7,264 nt of DNA, from assembly GCA_043746815.1 (NCBI GenBank), contig JAYTQG010000217.1, positions 1-7,264 on the forward strand, in the 5' to 3' direction. The position numbers and the translations under genes are program-made. Shown here piece by piece: positions 1 to 5,973 of the stretch. The notes beneath the pieces were generated by a model. The model did no database searches. It had not been told where the DNA came from and worked only from the letters and a program-made list of their open reading frames with translations. Positions within the stretch are counted from its first letter, which is position 1. The number at the start of each line of letters is the position of its first letter. The stretch is from JAYTQG01 sp043746815 (lineage in GTDB: Bacteria > Actinomycetota > Thermoleophilia > Miltoncostaeales > Miltoncostaeaceae).

Positions 1-22
1 AGATTGAGGATCGCGGCATCCG

Positions 23-871
23 CTACAGGCGAACGGACACCGTCCGTTTTGTCCGCCGGAGGACCGGGGATCCCGGCCCGGCGGCCACCTGGCTGGCGGG
101 GCGGACCACAAGGGTTGCGCGGAATAGGCCCTTCAGGCGTGGCGAGTACGGAAGGTCAAAGGTGACACCAAGGCCCGGGAGGATGACCGTCGACTTCGCG
201 AGGAGCGTCGCGACGACATGCTTCGCCCGGCCTCTGCGGAGGTAGACGACAACTTGGCGGCGCAGCAGTCGCTCCGCGAGGTTGCCCTGATTTGCAATCC
301 TGATCCGCAGGACGCGGCGTCGCACGCGAGGAGTCGCCGATGTCGGGGTGCGACGGGGTGGTTTCAGTGTCACAACACGGAGCCGCGCGACGGCGAGCCG
401 GCGAACAAGCGGGCCCCCAACACGCACCAGGACGTTCACGCCAACACGGGCTTGAATAGCCACTTGGCCGCCCGTCGCGCCCGCCGATGTCAGGAGGACC
501 AGTGCTTGATGGTCCCCCGGGGCAGCAGCGCGAGCTGGGACGGCGTTGACACTGACGGTGCCACTCGCCCCAGCAGCCAACGGGAGGTTCGCTGGGCTGA
601 CCCGCAACCAGTTGCGCGCCGAGCGTCCAGGCGTCAAGGGCGGGTCGACCTGCACGCTCCCGTCCGCACGGACAACGTAATTCCCCGTTGTGACGGCAAT
701 CGTCGTCGCCTCGGTGCCGGTATTGGTAACGGTGAGGGTGGCGGGCGCCGCACCGTCCAATACCACGAAGGGCGGACTGACCGACAGGCTCGGCGGGGAG
801 TCGGCGAGCGCCGACCCGGCACCTGCGAGGGCCGCAACCGCACCAAACATGGCCCCCAGCCAGCGGGTCAC
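23..871 (-). CDS. Secreted two-domain Ig-like protein, DUF916/WxLIP-like, with Arg-rich C-terminal domain
   Basis: The GTG start at 871-869 is chosen because it overlaps the TGA of the upstream propeller gene in a GTGA and directly precedes a signal peptide (MTRWLGAMFGAVAALAGAGSALA, residues 1-23, AxA-type cleavage). A longer reading from 958 would only add sequence antisense to nothing and inside the upstream gene. The product is 282 aa. Residues about 28-150 form a beta-sandwich-like module: LSVSPPFVVLDG, then TLTVTNTG, a central NWLRVSPANLPLAAG, and PGDHQALVLL. This order (strand, N-x-G turn, 'W-x-x-x-x-P', Gly-rich turn, 'P-x-x-x-x-G-D/H') is the pattern of DUF916 (WxLIP) and bacterial chaperone-like Ig folds. 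Residues 156-282 form a second Ig-like domain with 30 Arg/Lys and only 2 acidic residues by hand count. No C-terminal membrane helix or LPXTG motif is present, unlike Firmicutes DUF916 proteins. Likely role, inferred: cell-wall-associated partner of the two preceding proteins. Confidence 0.85.
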   Translation of the reverse strand: MTRWLGAMFGAVAALAGAGSALADSPPSLSVSPPFVVLDGAAPATLTVTNTGTEATTIAVTTGNYVVRADGSVQVDPPLTPGRSARNWLRVSPANLPLAAGASGTVSVNAVPARAAAPGDHQALVLLTSAGATGGQVAIQARVGVNVLVRVGGPLVRRLAVARLRVVTLKPPRRTPTSATPRVRRRVLRIRIANQGNLAERLLRRQVVVYLRRGRAKHVVATLLAKSTVILPGLGVTFDLPYSPRLKGLFRATLVVRPASQVAAGPGSPVLRRTKRTVSVRL

Positions 872-2391
872 AGACCCACCACCGTAAACGTGATTGTTGC
901 TGCGTGGCTTCCGGATCGCACCCAGGGAACCGGACCGAGAATGAAGCTGGTGTTCCATGTGTCCCCCGCTGTCAGGGTCGTCGTTGCGGTGCGGTGGCCG
1001 ATGTTCAGACTTCCGACCGTTGGTACGAGGGTCGGAACCCCGGCGGCCAGATCGAGCAGTTGTGTAGGAATCGTCGGCGTCGGGGCGCTGATCTTGAGTG
1101 GAATGTCGCCATTGGTGAACACGCTGCGCGACACGGACAGCTGATAGCCGTTTGGGATATTGCTTCGCACCACAACGGGTCGAAGGGTCGCCGCGGAGCT
1201 CGCGCCAACCGAAATGGCCGGAAACGAGAACGCACTGGGTGCCGTCAGGCTCAGGATCGGCGTCGTTCCAAGGAGAACCGAGAGGTTCGACGCCCCGTAG
1301 TTGGCGGCGACAAAATCCACGGCGACGTCATGATTGAAATCGGCGATCACCACGCCGCCTGGCTGGCTTCCAACGGTCACATTTTGCGCCGCCTGGAGCG
1401 TCCCATTTCCGTTCCCCACAAGCAGCGAAATCGTGCCGGGGGTCGAGTTTGCGACGGCGACATCTGGGATCGTGTCGCCATTCACGTCGCCCACCGACAC
1501 GCTATCCGGGCCCGCCTGCGCCGCATAGTTCACCGCGGCAGCGAACGTGCCCGTTCCCGTATTCAAGAGCACCGAGGCATTTGAGCCTCCGTAGTTGGCA
1601 ACAATGAGGTCGGGTTTGCCGTCGAGGTTGAGGTCGCCGGTGGTGATGTCAGCCGGGCTTGTTCCCGCCGCGTAGGTGACCGGTGCCGCGAACGCTCCCA
1701 GACCATTGCCAATCAGTACGGAAACGTTCCCGGCGGTGTACGAGTCGACCACGACGTCTTGCTTCCCATCGGCGTTCACATCTGCTGCAGCGACCGCGAA
1801 CGGCCCAGCGGGCACGGTCGTGGTCGTCGGGGCGCCGAACCCCCCAGAGCCGGTACCGAGCATGACGCCCACCTTGGCCTGTCCGTAGTTGGCGGTAATG
1901 ACGTCCAGCTTTCCGTCACCGTTGACGTCTGCCAGCGTCAGGTTCGTCGGCGTGCTCCCGGCGCCAGTCGAGGTATTTGTCGCCGCGCCGAAGGTTCCCA
2001 AGCCCGTACCGATGAGAACGGAGATCGTGCTCGCGGTGAAGTTGACCGAGACAAGATCAACCTTGCCATCGCCATTGACGTCCCCCGCGGCAGCGGAGTA
2101 CGGACCCGCTCCAACGGTGGTGTTGACCGCTGCGCCGAAGGTGCCGACCGCCGTCCCGAGAAGCACTGACACCGAATTGCCGACGTTGTTCGGGGTGATC
2201 AGATCAACGTTCCCGTCGGCGTTCAGGTCGGCGCCGATCACCGTCGTTGGACTCGCGCCGGTTGGGTAGTTCACCGCCGGTGCGAAGGTCAACGCACCGA
2301 GTGCCGGAGTGGCACCCAGCAGCGCACCAATCACGCAGACCACCAGCGTCGGGAACAACCGCGTGCTGGTGGTCAATCGACGTGCTGTCAT
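868..2391 (-). CDS. Secreted seven-repeat VCBS/FG-GAP beta-propeller protein with C-terminal WxL-like domain
   Basis: The ATG at 2391-2389 is preferred over the longer frame from 2544, because the longer frame would run back into the upstream gene and bury the signal peptide. Product 507 aa. Residues 1-32 are a signal peptide (basic MTARR, hydrophobic core, ALG-A). Residues 35-378 hold seven repeats of about 49 residues. Each carries a FxAAVNY-like start, a D-x-N-x-D-G-x-x-D calcium-loop motif and an SVLLGTGxG end. The motifs begin at D55, D104, D155, D204, D253, D302 and D351. In the sixth and seventh the Gly is lost (DVNGDTIPD, DFNHDVAVD). Seven repeats fit one closed seven-bladed propeller, as in FG-GAP/VCBS proteins and integrin alpha heads. 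Residues 380-507 repeat the domain of the upstream 168-aa protein. No sortase signal or membrane tail is visible. The ribosome binding site is weak (ACGGGACG, well upstream). A role in extracellular ligand or matrix binding is inferred. Confidence 0.92.
   Translation of the reverse strand: MTARRLTTSTRLFPTLVVCVIGALLGATPALGALTFAPAVNYPTGASPTTVIGADLNADGNVDLITPNNVGNSVSVLLGTAVGTFGAAVNTTVGAGPYSAAAGDVNGDGKVDLVSVNFTASTISVLIGTGLGTFGAATNTSTGAGSTPTNLTLADVNGDGKLDVITANYGQAKVGVMLGTGSGGFGAPTTTTVPAGPFAVAAADVNADGKQDVVVDSYTAGNVSVLIGNGLGAFAAPVTYAAGTSPADITTGDLNLDGKPDLIVANYGGSNASVLLNTGTGTFAAAVNYAAQAGPDSVSVGDVNGDTIPDVAVANSTPGTISLLVGNGNGTLQAAQNVTVGSQPGGVVIADFNHDVAVDFVAANYGASNLSVLLGTTPILSLTAPSAFSFPAISVGASSAATLRPVVVRSNIPNGYQLSVSRSVFTNGDIPLKISAPTPTIPTQLLDLAAGVPTLVPTVGSLNIGHRTATTTLTAGDTWNTSFILGPVPWVRSGSHAATITFTVVGL
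871..1254 (-). repeat. Duplicated 128-residue coding domain, copy 2
   Basis: Residues 380-507, the C-terminal domain of the propeller protein, matching copy 1 at 2457-2840. It ends at the stop codon in both genes with the same terminal pattern TFTxVGL. Confidence 0.85.
1258..2289 (-). repeat. Seven tandem VCBS/FG-GAP coding repeats
   Basis: Inside the propeller gene, residues 35-378 form seven repeats of about 147-153 bases each. The calcium-loop motifs (D-x-N-x-D-G-x-x-D) are spaced 49, 51, 49, 49, 49 and 49 residues apart. The first five keep the loop Gly. The last two have lost it. Confidence 0.9.
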
Positions 2392-2453
2392 ATCTGATGT
2401 CGCGTCCCGTTCGGCTACCAACCCAAAGGGGAGGTCGCCGCGCGGACCCCGAG

Positions 2454-2960
2454 TTAGAGTCCCACTGCGGTGAAGGTCACCGTCGACGCGTGCGCACCCG
2501 ACCGCGTGAACGGAACCGGGCCGAGCTGAAGGCTGGTTGCCCATGTGTCACCCAGGGCCGCCGTGATCGTCGCCGTACGGTGGCCGACATTCTGGCCGCC
2601 GCTCGTTGGCACGGCCGTCGCAGTCGCCGCGGCGACGTCAAGCAGCTGCGTGACGTCCGCGGGAGTCGCCACGAGAAACGACAGCGGGATGTCGCCGTTG
2701 GTAAACGCCGTCCGGGCGACCGAGAGTTGGTAGCCACCGGTCACGTTGCTGATGACGGTAACCGGAGCTGCAATGGCAGCGGAGGTCGCCCCAACGTTCA
2801 ATGCGGGAATCGTGATGCTGGCGGTCGCGGTGACACCGAGCGACTCGTTGACCGTCGCGTTGACCGTGGTCGTTCCGGTCGCGGTGATCGCGGTTGCGGT
2901 TGCGGCCAGTGCCAGACAAAAGGCAGCTGACGCGGTAAGGGTAGAGAGTGGACGGGTCAT
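2454..2960 (-). CDS. Small secreted WxL-like beta-domain protein
   Basis: Product 168 aa, starting at ATG 2960-2958 behind a strong AAGGGGA ribosome binding site six bases upstream. Residues 1-24 are a signal peptide (MTRPLSTLTASAAFCLALAA, then TATA). The mature protein is Thr/Ala/Val-rich, has no lysine, and looks all-beta. Residues 41-168 align without gaps to the last 128 residues of the downstream propeller protein (76 identical by hand count). The best conserved blocks are GYQLSV at 77-82, FTNGDIPL at 86-93, QLLD at 105-108, GHRTAT at 126-131, GDTW at 137-140, LGPVP at 146-150 and RSGxHA with TFTxVGL at the end. The YQL-containing block and the terminal TFTAVGL occupy the places of the two WxL motifs in Firmicutes WxL surface domains, which is a comparison by pattern only. 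It is the first gene of the set, with 62 bases to the propeller gene, so it may be the major, most expressed component. Confidence 0.88.
   Translation of the reverse strand: MTRPLSTLTASAAFCLALAATATAITATGTTTVNATVNESLGVTATASITIPALNVGATSAAIAAPVTVISNVTGGYQLSVARTAFTNGDIPLSFLVATPADVTQLLDVAAATATAVPTSGGQNVGHRTATITAALGDTWATSLQLGPVPFTRSGAHASTVTFTAVGL
2457..2840 (-). repeat. Duplicated 128-residue coding domain, copy 1
   Basis: Residues 41-168 of the 168-aa protein. Copy 2 lies at 871-1254 in the propeller gene. The two align without a gap over 128 residues with 76 identities by hand count, which points to an in-cluster duplication or strong co-selection. Confidence 0.85.
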
Positions 2961-2966
2961 CGAGCA

Positions 2967-2973
2967 TCCCCTT
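2967..2973 (-). promoter_or_regulatory. Strong ribosome binding site of the 168-aa gene
   Basis: The minus strand reads AAGGGGA six bases before ATG 2960. It is the clearest Shine-Dalgarno sequence of the minus-strand genes and supports high expression of the first gene in the secreted-protein set. Confidence 0.7.
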
Positions 2974-3023
2974 CAGTTCGATCGGCTCAACCCACGTTAA
3001 GCCTTCACGAGGTGTATCGACAG

Positions 3024-3045
3024 CAACTCAACAGCACTTGAATTG
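3024..3045 (-). promoter_or_regulatory. Stem-loop in the presumed 5' untranslated region
   Basis: Arms 3024-3031 (CAACTCAA) and 3038-3045 (TTGAATTG) around a six-base loop. In the minus-strand RNA all eight positions pair, with one G-U wobble. It has no flanking U-run, so it is not a typical terminator. It could affect stability or translation of the downstream mRNA. Confidence 0.3.
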
Positions 3046-3093
3046 GCCTTGCGGCTGCAGGGTAGCGGAGCCGTCGATCGCCCAGCGAACGGG

Positions 3094-3110
3094 GTGTTTC
3101 GGCGAAACAC
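3094..3110. promoter_or_regulatory. 17-base palindrome, candidate operator
   Basis: GTGTTTCG-G-CGAAACAC: two 8-base arms matching exactly around one central base, in the intergenic region 134 bases upstream of the 168-aa gene. It lacks a T-run on either side, so a terminator is unlikely. Its symmetry suits a dimeric repressor of the TetR or a similar class. The regulator is not known and none is encoded here. Confidence 0.45.
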
Positions 3111-3116
3111 GGACCC

Positions 3117-3146
3117 AAATTCAAAGCAACTAATATTATGTTTCAT
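3117..3146 (-). promoter_or_regulatory. AT-rich patch, possible promoter of the secreted-protein set
   Basis: Thirty bases with only six G/C, in otherwise GC-rich DNA, containing the 8-base palindrome TAATATTA (3131-3138). On the minus strand CATAAT or TAATAT could act as a -10 element. No convincing -35 is visible at the usual spacing. If used, the transcript would start near 3125, just upstream of the palindrome at 3094-3110, leaving a 5' untranslated region of roughly 165 bases. Confidence 0.3.
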
Positions 3147-3165
3147 GCACGCCCACATCGGCCTA

Positions 3166-4263
3166 TTAGCCCCGGCGGAGCGGCGCCACAACGACCGGCT
3201 GCGACGCCTCATCCCGAAGCCCGTCGCCGAGCGCGACCACGTTCATTCGGTACGTGCCGGGGCGTGTGTCGGCGGGAATCGCGATGCGGGTCGGGCCCGC
3301 TGGACCGGTGAGGAAGGCAATGACGCGCCCGTCGGTGTCGCCGCGTTTGATCATGCGCACCACCGCCCGCCCGCGTCGGACAAGGCCAACCGTCATAGCT
3401 TTGCCAGGGCCCGGGACGATCGTGAGGCCACCGCCGCTGATCACCGGGGTGTCGCCCGCAGGGGGCGCAGATGCTGGTGCGCCGGTAAAGGCTCGATACT
3501 CAGTCGCCCACGCCCGCGCCTCGGCTGGGTCGGTGACGCCCCAAAGTCCTGGCCCGTTCGACAGGATCGCGCGACCGGCCTCACTCCCTCGCGCGCGAGC
3601 CCAGATGTCGGTCTGCGTCGTGCCAACCGCCGGGCCAAGCAGGAAGTGCAGGCGCGTCACATCGCCAGGCGCAAACCGCTGCCGCCAGTTCGCTGCGTTG
3701 CGGGCGAACTCCTCCGCGGTCATTGGCGTGCGGTCGCCGTGGTACGACAACAAAAAGACCGCCCCGACTTGGCGGAGTGCCGCGATGACGGCAGCGTGGC
3801 GCGCCTCCAAGGGCTGGCGAACATCCGCCCGAGCAAGCCCCCCGGTCAATGACGGGCTGACGTAGACGACGACGCGCTCCGCTTCCGGGCCAAGGCGAGC
3901 CAACGCAGCCGACAGTGTCTTGGCGCGCACCTCGGTCCAGTCGCCGGGGGCCAGCTCGTCGACACCGACGAGGCCACCGACATCCGTCCGGCGAATCTCC
4001 GCGCGCAGCATTGCTGCCATCTGGGGGGCTGATAGCGGCGCCAAATCCGCGCCCCGCACCTTCCCAAGCCGCCGTGACACTGGCCAAGCGGCGTGGTCAG
4101 TGGGAGTTTCCAACCATGCGCCGGGCGCGACTGCCTCAACAGCGTCGGCCGCTGCCCCAACGGCGTAGATGACCCGCAGACCATCTGCAGGAGCGGCAAC
4201 CGCGGGACTGGCGAGGGCGGCGGCAACGAGGGCCGCGGCAAGAAGCGGGGGGCGTTTGGTCAC
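3166..4263 (-). CDS. Secreted protein of unknown function, enzyme-like N-terminal part plus C-terminal Ig-like domain
   Basis: Product 365 aa, starting at GTG 4263-4261, which places a clean signal peptide first (MTKRPPLLAAALVAAALASP, then AVAA, cleavage near residue 24). No clear Shine-Dalgarno sequence precedes it. Residues about 28-260 alternate hydrophobic strands with helices in a TIM-barrel-like rhythm: LRVIYAVG, GGLVGVDEL (98-104, acidic D102/E103 at a strand end), RVVVYVSPSL (130-139), AVFLLSYHGD (168-177), RLHFLLGPAV (204-213), and GPGLWGVT near 237-244. This could be a glycoside-hydrolase-like fold, but no family is recognised and catalytic residues cannot be assigned. A Pro/Ala/Gly linker (261-278) leads to an Ig-like module (about 279-363) with RRGRAVVRMIKRG and the P-x-D-x-R-P-G-T-Y turn at 330-338, common on secreted actinobacterial proteins. 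It lies 35 bases downstream of the oxidoreductase gene in the same direction, so the two may share a transcript. Confidence 0.85.
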   Translation of the reverse strand: MTKRPPLLAAALVAAALASPAVAAPADGLRVIYAVGAAADAVEAVAPGAWLETPTDHAAWPVSRRLGKVRGADLAPLSAPQMAAMLRAEIRRTDVGGLVGVDELAPGDWTEVRAKTLSAALARLGPEAERVVVYVSPSLTGGLARADVRQPLEARHAAVIAALRQVGAVFLLSYHGDRTPMTAEEFARNAANWRQRFAPGDVTRLHFLLGPAVGTTQTDIWARARGSEAGRAILSNGPGLWGVTDPAEARAWATEYRAFTGAPASAPPAGDTPVISGGGLTIVPGPGKAMTVGLVRRGRAVVRMIKRGDTDGRVIAFLTGPAGPTRIAIPADTRPGTYRMNVVALGDGLRDEASQPVVVAPLRRG

Positions 4264-4298
4264 GGAGGGTGACGCTACCGGCCCCTTGCGTTAAGACA

Positions 4299-5327
4299 TC
4301 AGTGGGTCGCGTTAGCCTTCTGCAAAGCCGCGCCGCCGGGGAGCGCGAAGGCCTCGGCGATTAGTTCGTACGACCGGACCCGCTCGCCGTGGCCGTGGAC
4401 GGTACTCATGATCATCAGCTCGTCCGCACCGGTTTCCTCAAGCATCTCCACCAACTGCGAACGAACGTCCTCCCCCGTTCCGAGCGTCTGTGCCCGCCGA
4501 TAGCGACGTACCTGATCCGCCTCGTCGTCGGTGTAGGCGTGCGCCATCGCTACCTCAGGAGTGGGCAACGGCCCAGAGCGGCCCTGGCGGAGGCGAATGA
4601 CACCCAGTGCGAGTGACCAGGACAGCTCCTCGGCGCGCTCGGCCGTGTCGGCGGCAATCGCGGACGCGGTCAAGATCGCGCGCGGCTCCGCAAGTTGGCC
4701 ACTCGGGAGGAAGCGCTCCCGGTACAGCGCGATCGCGGGCCAAGCACCGCGCGGGTTGAGGTGATGGGCGAAGGCGAACCCGACACCAAGCGCGGCCGCA
4801 ACCTGCGCGCCGTGGTCGCTCGAGCCAAGGATCCAAATGGGAGGAAGGGCGACCTCCGCCGGGTGAGCCGTGACCTGTTCAAAGGGATGCCCAGTCGGGA
4901 AGCCGCCGCCCGCGAAGGCGAGGAGCTCCGCCATCTGGTTGGGGAACGTGAGGTCAAGCCCCCGGCGAAGTGCAGAGGCCGTCACCTGATCCGTCCCAGG
5001 CGCACGCCCGATGCCCAGATCGATACGCCCCGGGTGCAGCGCCTCCAAGACCTTGAAGCACTCCGCCACATGCAAGGCACTGTGATTGGGCAACATCACT
5101 CCGCCGGAGCCCACACGAATTCGCGTGGTATTGGCGGCGATCTGCCCGATCAGAATCTCAGGTGCCGAACAGGCCATTGCACCGGTGTTGTGGTGCTCTG
5201 CCACCCAGTACCTGGCATAGCCGAAGGCCTCGGCATGGCGAGCGAGATCAACGCTGTTGCGCAGAGCATCGGCGCTGGCTGATCCCGACGGTACGGGTGA
5301 GAGATCGAGGATGGAGATCGCTGGCAT
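4299..5327 (-). CDS. LLM-class flavin-dependent oxidoreductase (luciferase-like, group 1/YhbW type)
   Basis: Product 342 aa, full length for the family. The N-terminus (ISILDLSPVPSGSA) matches the typical start of the 'luciferase family oxidoreductase, group 1' proteins and fixes the ATG at 5327-5325. Recognisable blocks in order are RYWVAEHHN (39-47), GSGGVMLPNHSALHVAE (73-89), HPGRIDLGIGRAPGTD (98-113), PPIWILGSSDHGAQVAA (162-178) and GVGFAFAHH (181-189), then a helical C-terminal third with DELMIMSTV at 302-310. These are the F420/FMN-dependent luciferase-like TIM-barrel signatures. The protein should be a cytoplasmic monooxygenase or dehydrogenase using reduced FMN or F420, and the substrate cannot be read from sequence. 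No Shine-Dalgarno sequence lies in the 25 bases before the start (the strand reads CTCTCCTCATC before ATG), so a leaderless transcript is possible. It is divergent from the plus-strand gene at 5353. Confidence 0.95.
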   Translation of the reverse strand: MPAISILDLSPVPSGSASADALRNSVDLARHAEAFGYARYWVAEHHNTGAMACSAPEILIGQIAANTTRIRVGSGGVMLPNHSALHVAECFKVLEALHPGRIDLGIGRAPGTDQVTASALRRGLDLTFPNQMAELLAFAGGGFPTGHPFEQVTAHPAEVALPPIWILGSSDHGAQVAAALGVGFAFAHHLNPRGAWPAIALYRERFLPSGQLAEPRAILTASAIAADTAERAEELSWSLALGVIRLRQGRSGPLPTPEVAMAHAYTDDEADQVRRYRRAQTLGTGEDVRSQLVEMLEETGADELMIMSTVHGHGERVRSYELIAEAFALPGGAALQKANATH

Positions 5328-5353
5328 GATGAGGAGAGGCTAGCGACTAGCGA
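5328..5353. promoter_or_regulatory. Very short divergent intergenic region with tandem CTAGCGA repeat
   Basis: Only 25 bases separate the start codons of the oxidoreductase (minus) and the MBL-fold gene (plus). CTAGCGA occurs twice in tandem at 5340-5346 and 5347-5353, running into the plus-strand ATG. A GAGGAGAGG stretch at 5331-5339 can act as a ribosome binding site for the plus gene at a long spacing. No classic promoter fits in the gap, so each promoter must lie partly in the opposite gene or give leaderless mRNA. Confidence 0.4.
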
Positions 5354-5973
5354 TGAAGGGGACGATGAGGACACATCCGCTTGACGACCGGGGCAGCTTC
5401 GCCTGGGTCGCAGATCCTAGTGAGGTCATGCAACGGGCCTCGTGCGCGGTTGTCACCGATTCCGGAGTCCTTGTGATCGACCCGGTTGACCACCCGGACC
5501 TCGACGCACATCTGATGCCACTCGGGCCAGTGTCAGCCGTCGTTCGGCTGCTGAGTCGCCACAATCGCGACGGTCAGGCGGTCGCCTCCCGGCACGGGGT
5601 CCAGGTTGTGGGACCCTCTCGGCTGAACGGGTTGGACGGGGCCACCGCGATTCCGATTCCCGCGATGCCCGGCTGGGAGGAGACGGCCCTGTGGTTCCCA
5701 GCGACTGGCCTCTTGGTGTGTATGGAGGCAGTCGGCACCGCGTCCTATTTCCTCGCACACCGCGGCGACCACCTGGGCATCCACCCGCTCCTTCGTGTGC
5801 GGCCGCCGCGCGGGGCGTTGGGATCACTCCGCCCCACCGCGATCGCCGTCGGTCACGGGGTCCCGGTCACGATTGGGGCGGACCGGGCGCTAGCAGATGC
5901 CTTGGCGACCTCGCGCCGCGGCTTGCCAGCCGCATGGCTACGCGCCGCACGCGCCGCGTTTCGTCGATCGTGA
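5353..5973 (+). CDS. Degenerate metallo-beta-lactamase-fold protein
   Basis: Product 206 aa from ATG 5353. An in-frame ATG at 5365 (202 aa) has AAGGGG just upstream and is an equally possible start. The layout is that of small MBL-fold hydrolases: CAVVTDSGVLVIDPVDHPDLD (31-51), the strand-turn AVVRLLSRHNRDG (62-74), HGVQVVGP (81-88), the W-x-E-T then ALWFPATGLLVCMEAVGTA block (108-130), HPLLRVRPPRGAL (144-156), and AIAVGHGVPV (163-172) near the end. The canonical HxHxDH metal motif is replaced by SRHNRDG (68-74), keeping only the Asp in register, while the late His of the GHG (169) remains. Loss of most metal ligands suggests a non-catalytic or altered binding protein. It is cytoplasmic, with no signal peptide. 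Its TGA overlaps the GTG of the next gene, so the pair is likely translated together. The family assignment rests on motif layout and is moderate. Confidence 0.82.
   Translation: MKGTMRTHPLDDRGSFAWVADPSEVMQRASCAVVTDSGVLVIDPVDHPDLDAHLMPLGPVSAVVRLLSRHNRDGQAVASRHGVQVVGPSRLNGLDGATAIPIPAMPGWEETALWFPATGLLVCMEAVGTASYFLAHRGDHLGIHPLLRVRPPRGALGSLRPTAIAVGHGVPVTIGADRALADALATSRRGLPAAWLRAARAAFRRS

Noticed and set aside
1..19. Possible start of a further minus-strand gene (ATG at 19-17)
   Set aside because: It lies four bases after the stop of the 282-aa gene, but only about six codons are inside the window and there is no clear ribosome binding site, so it cannot be supported.
872..958. Longer start for the 282-aa protein at ATG 958
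   Set aside because: It adds 29 residues ahead of a clear signal peptide and would overlap the upstream coding region by about 90 bases. The GTG at 871 in a GTGA overlap is better.
218..1144. Long plus-strand open frame of 308 codons
   Set aside because: It lies antisense to the DUF916-like and propeller genes, has no signal peptide or family motif, and its composition is that of a shadow frame in GC-rich DNA.
2430..2450. Hairpin between the 168-aa and propeller genes as a terminator
   Set aside because: The arms GGTC (2433-2436) and GACC (2445-2448) plus two more pairs past a bulge are weak, and no U-run follows on the minus strand. At most it slows transcription into the propeller gene.
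2392..2544. Longer start for the propeller protein at 2544
   Set aside because: It would read through the end of the upstream gene in another frame and place 51 non-hydrophobic residues before the signal peptide.
2961..3165. Riboswitch of c-di-GMP (GEMM) type in the leader
   Set aside because: A short GCCGCAAGGCC resemblance was seen, but the other conserved elements of that riboswitch are absent.
3043..3852. Plus-strand open frame of 269 codons opposite the unknown secreted gene
   Set aside because: Its sequence is low-complexity Arg/Ala-rich with no motif, while the minus-strand frame has a signal peptide and ordered domains.
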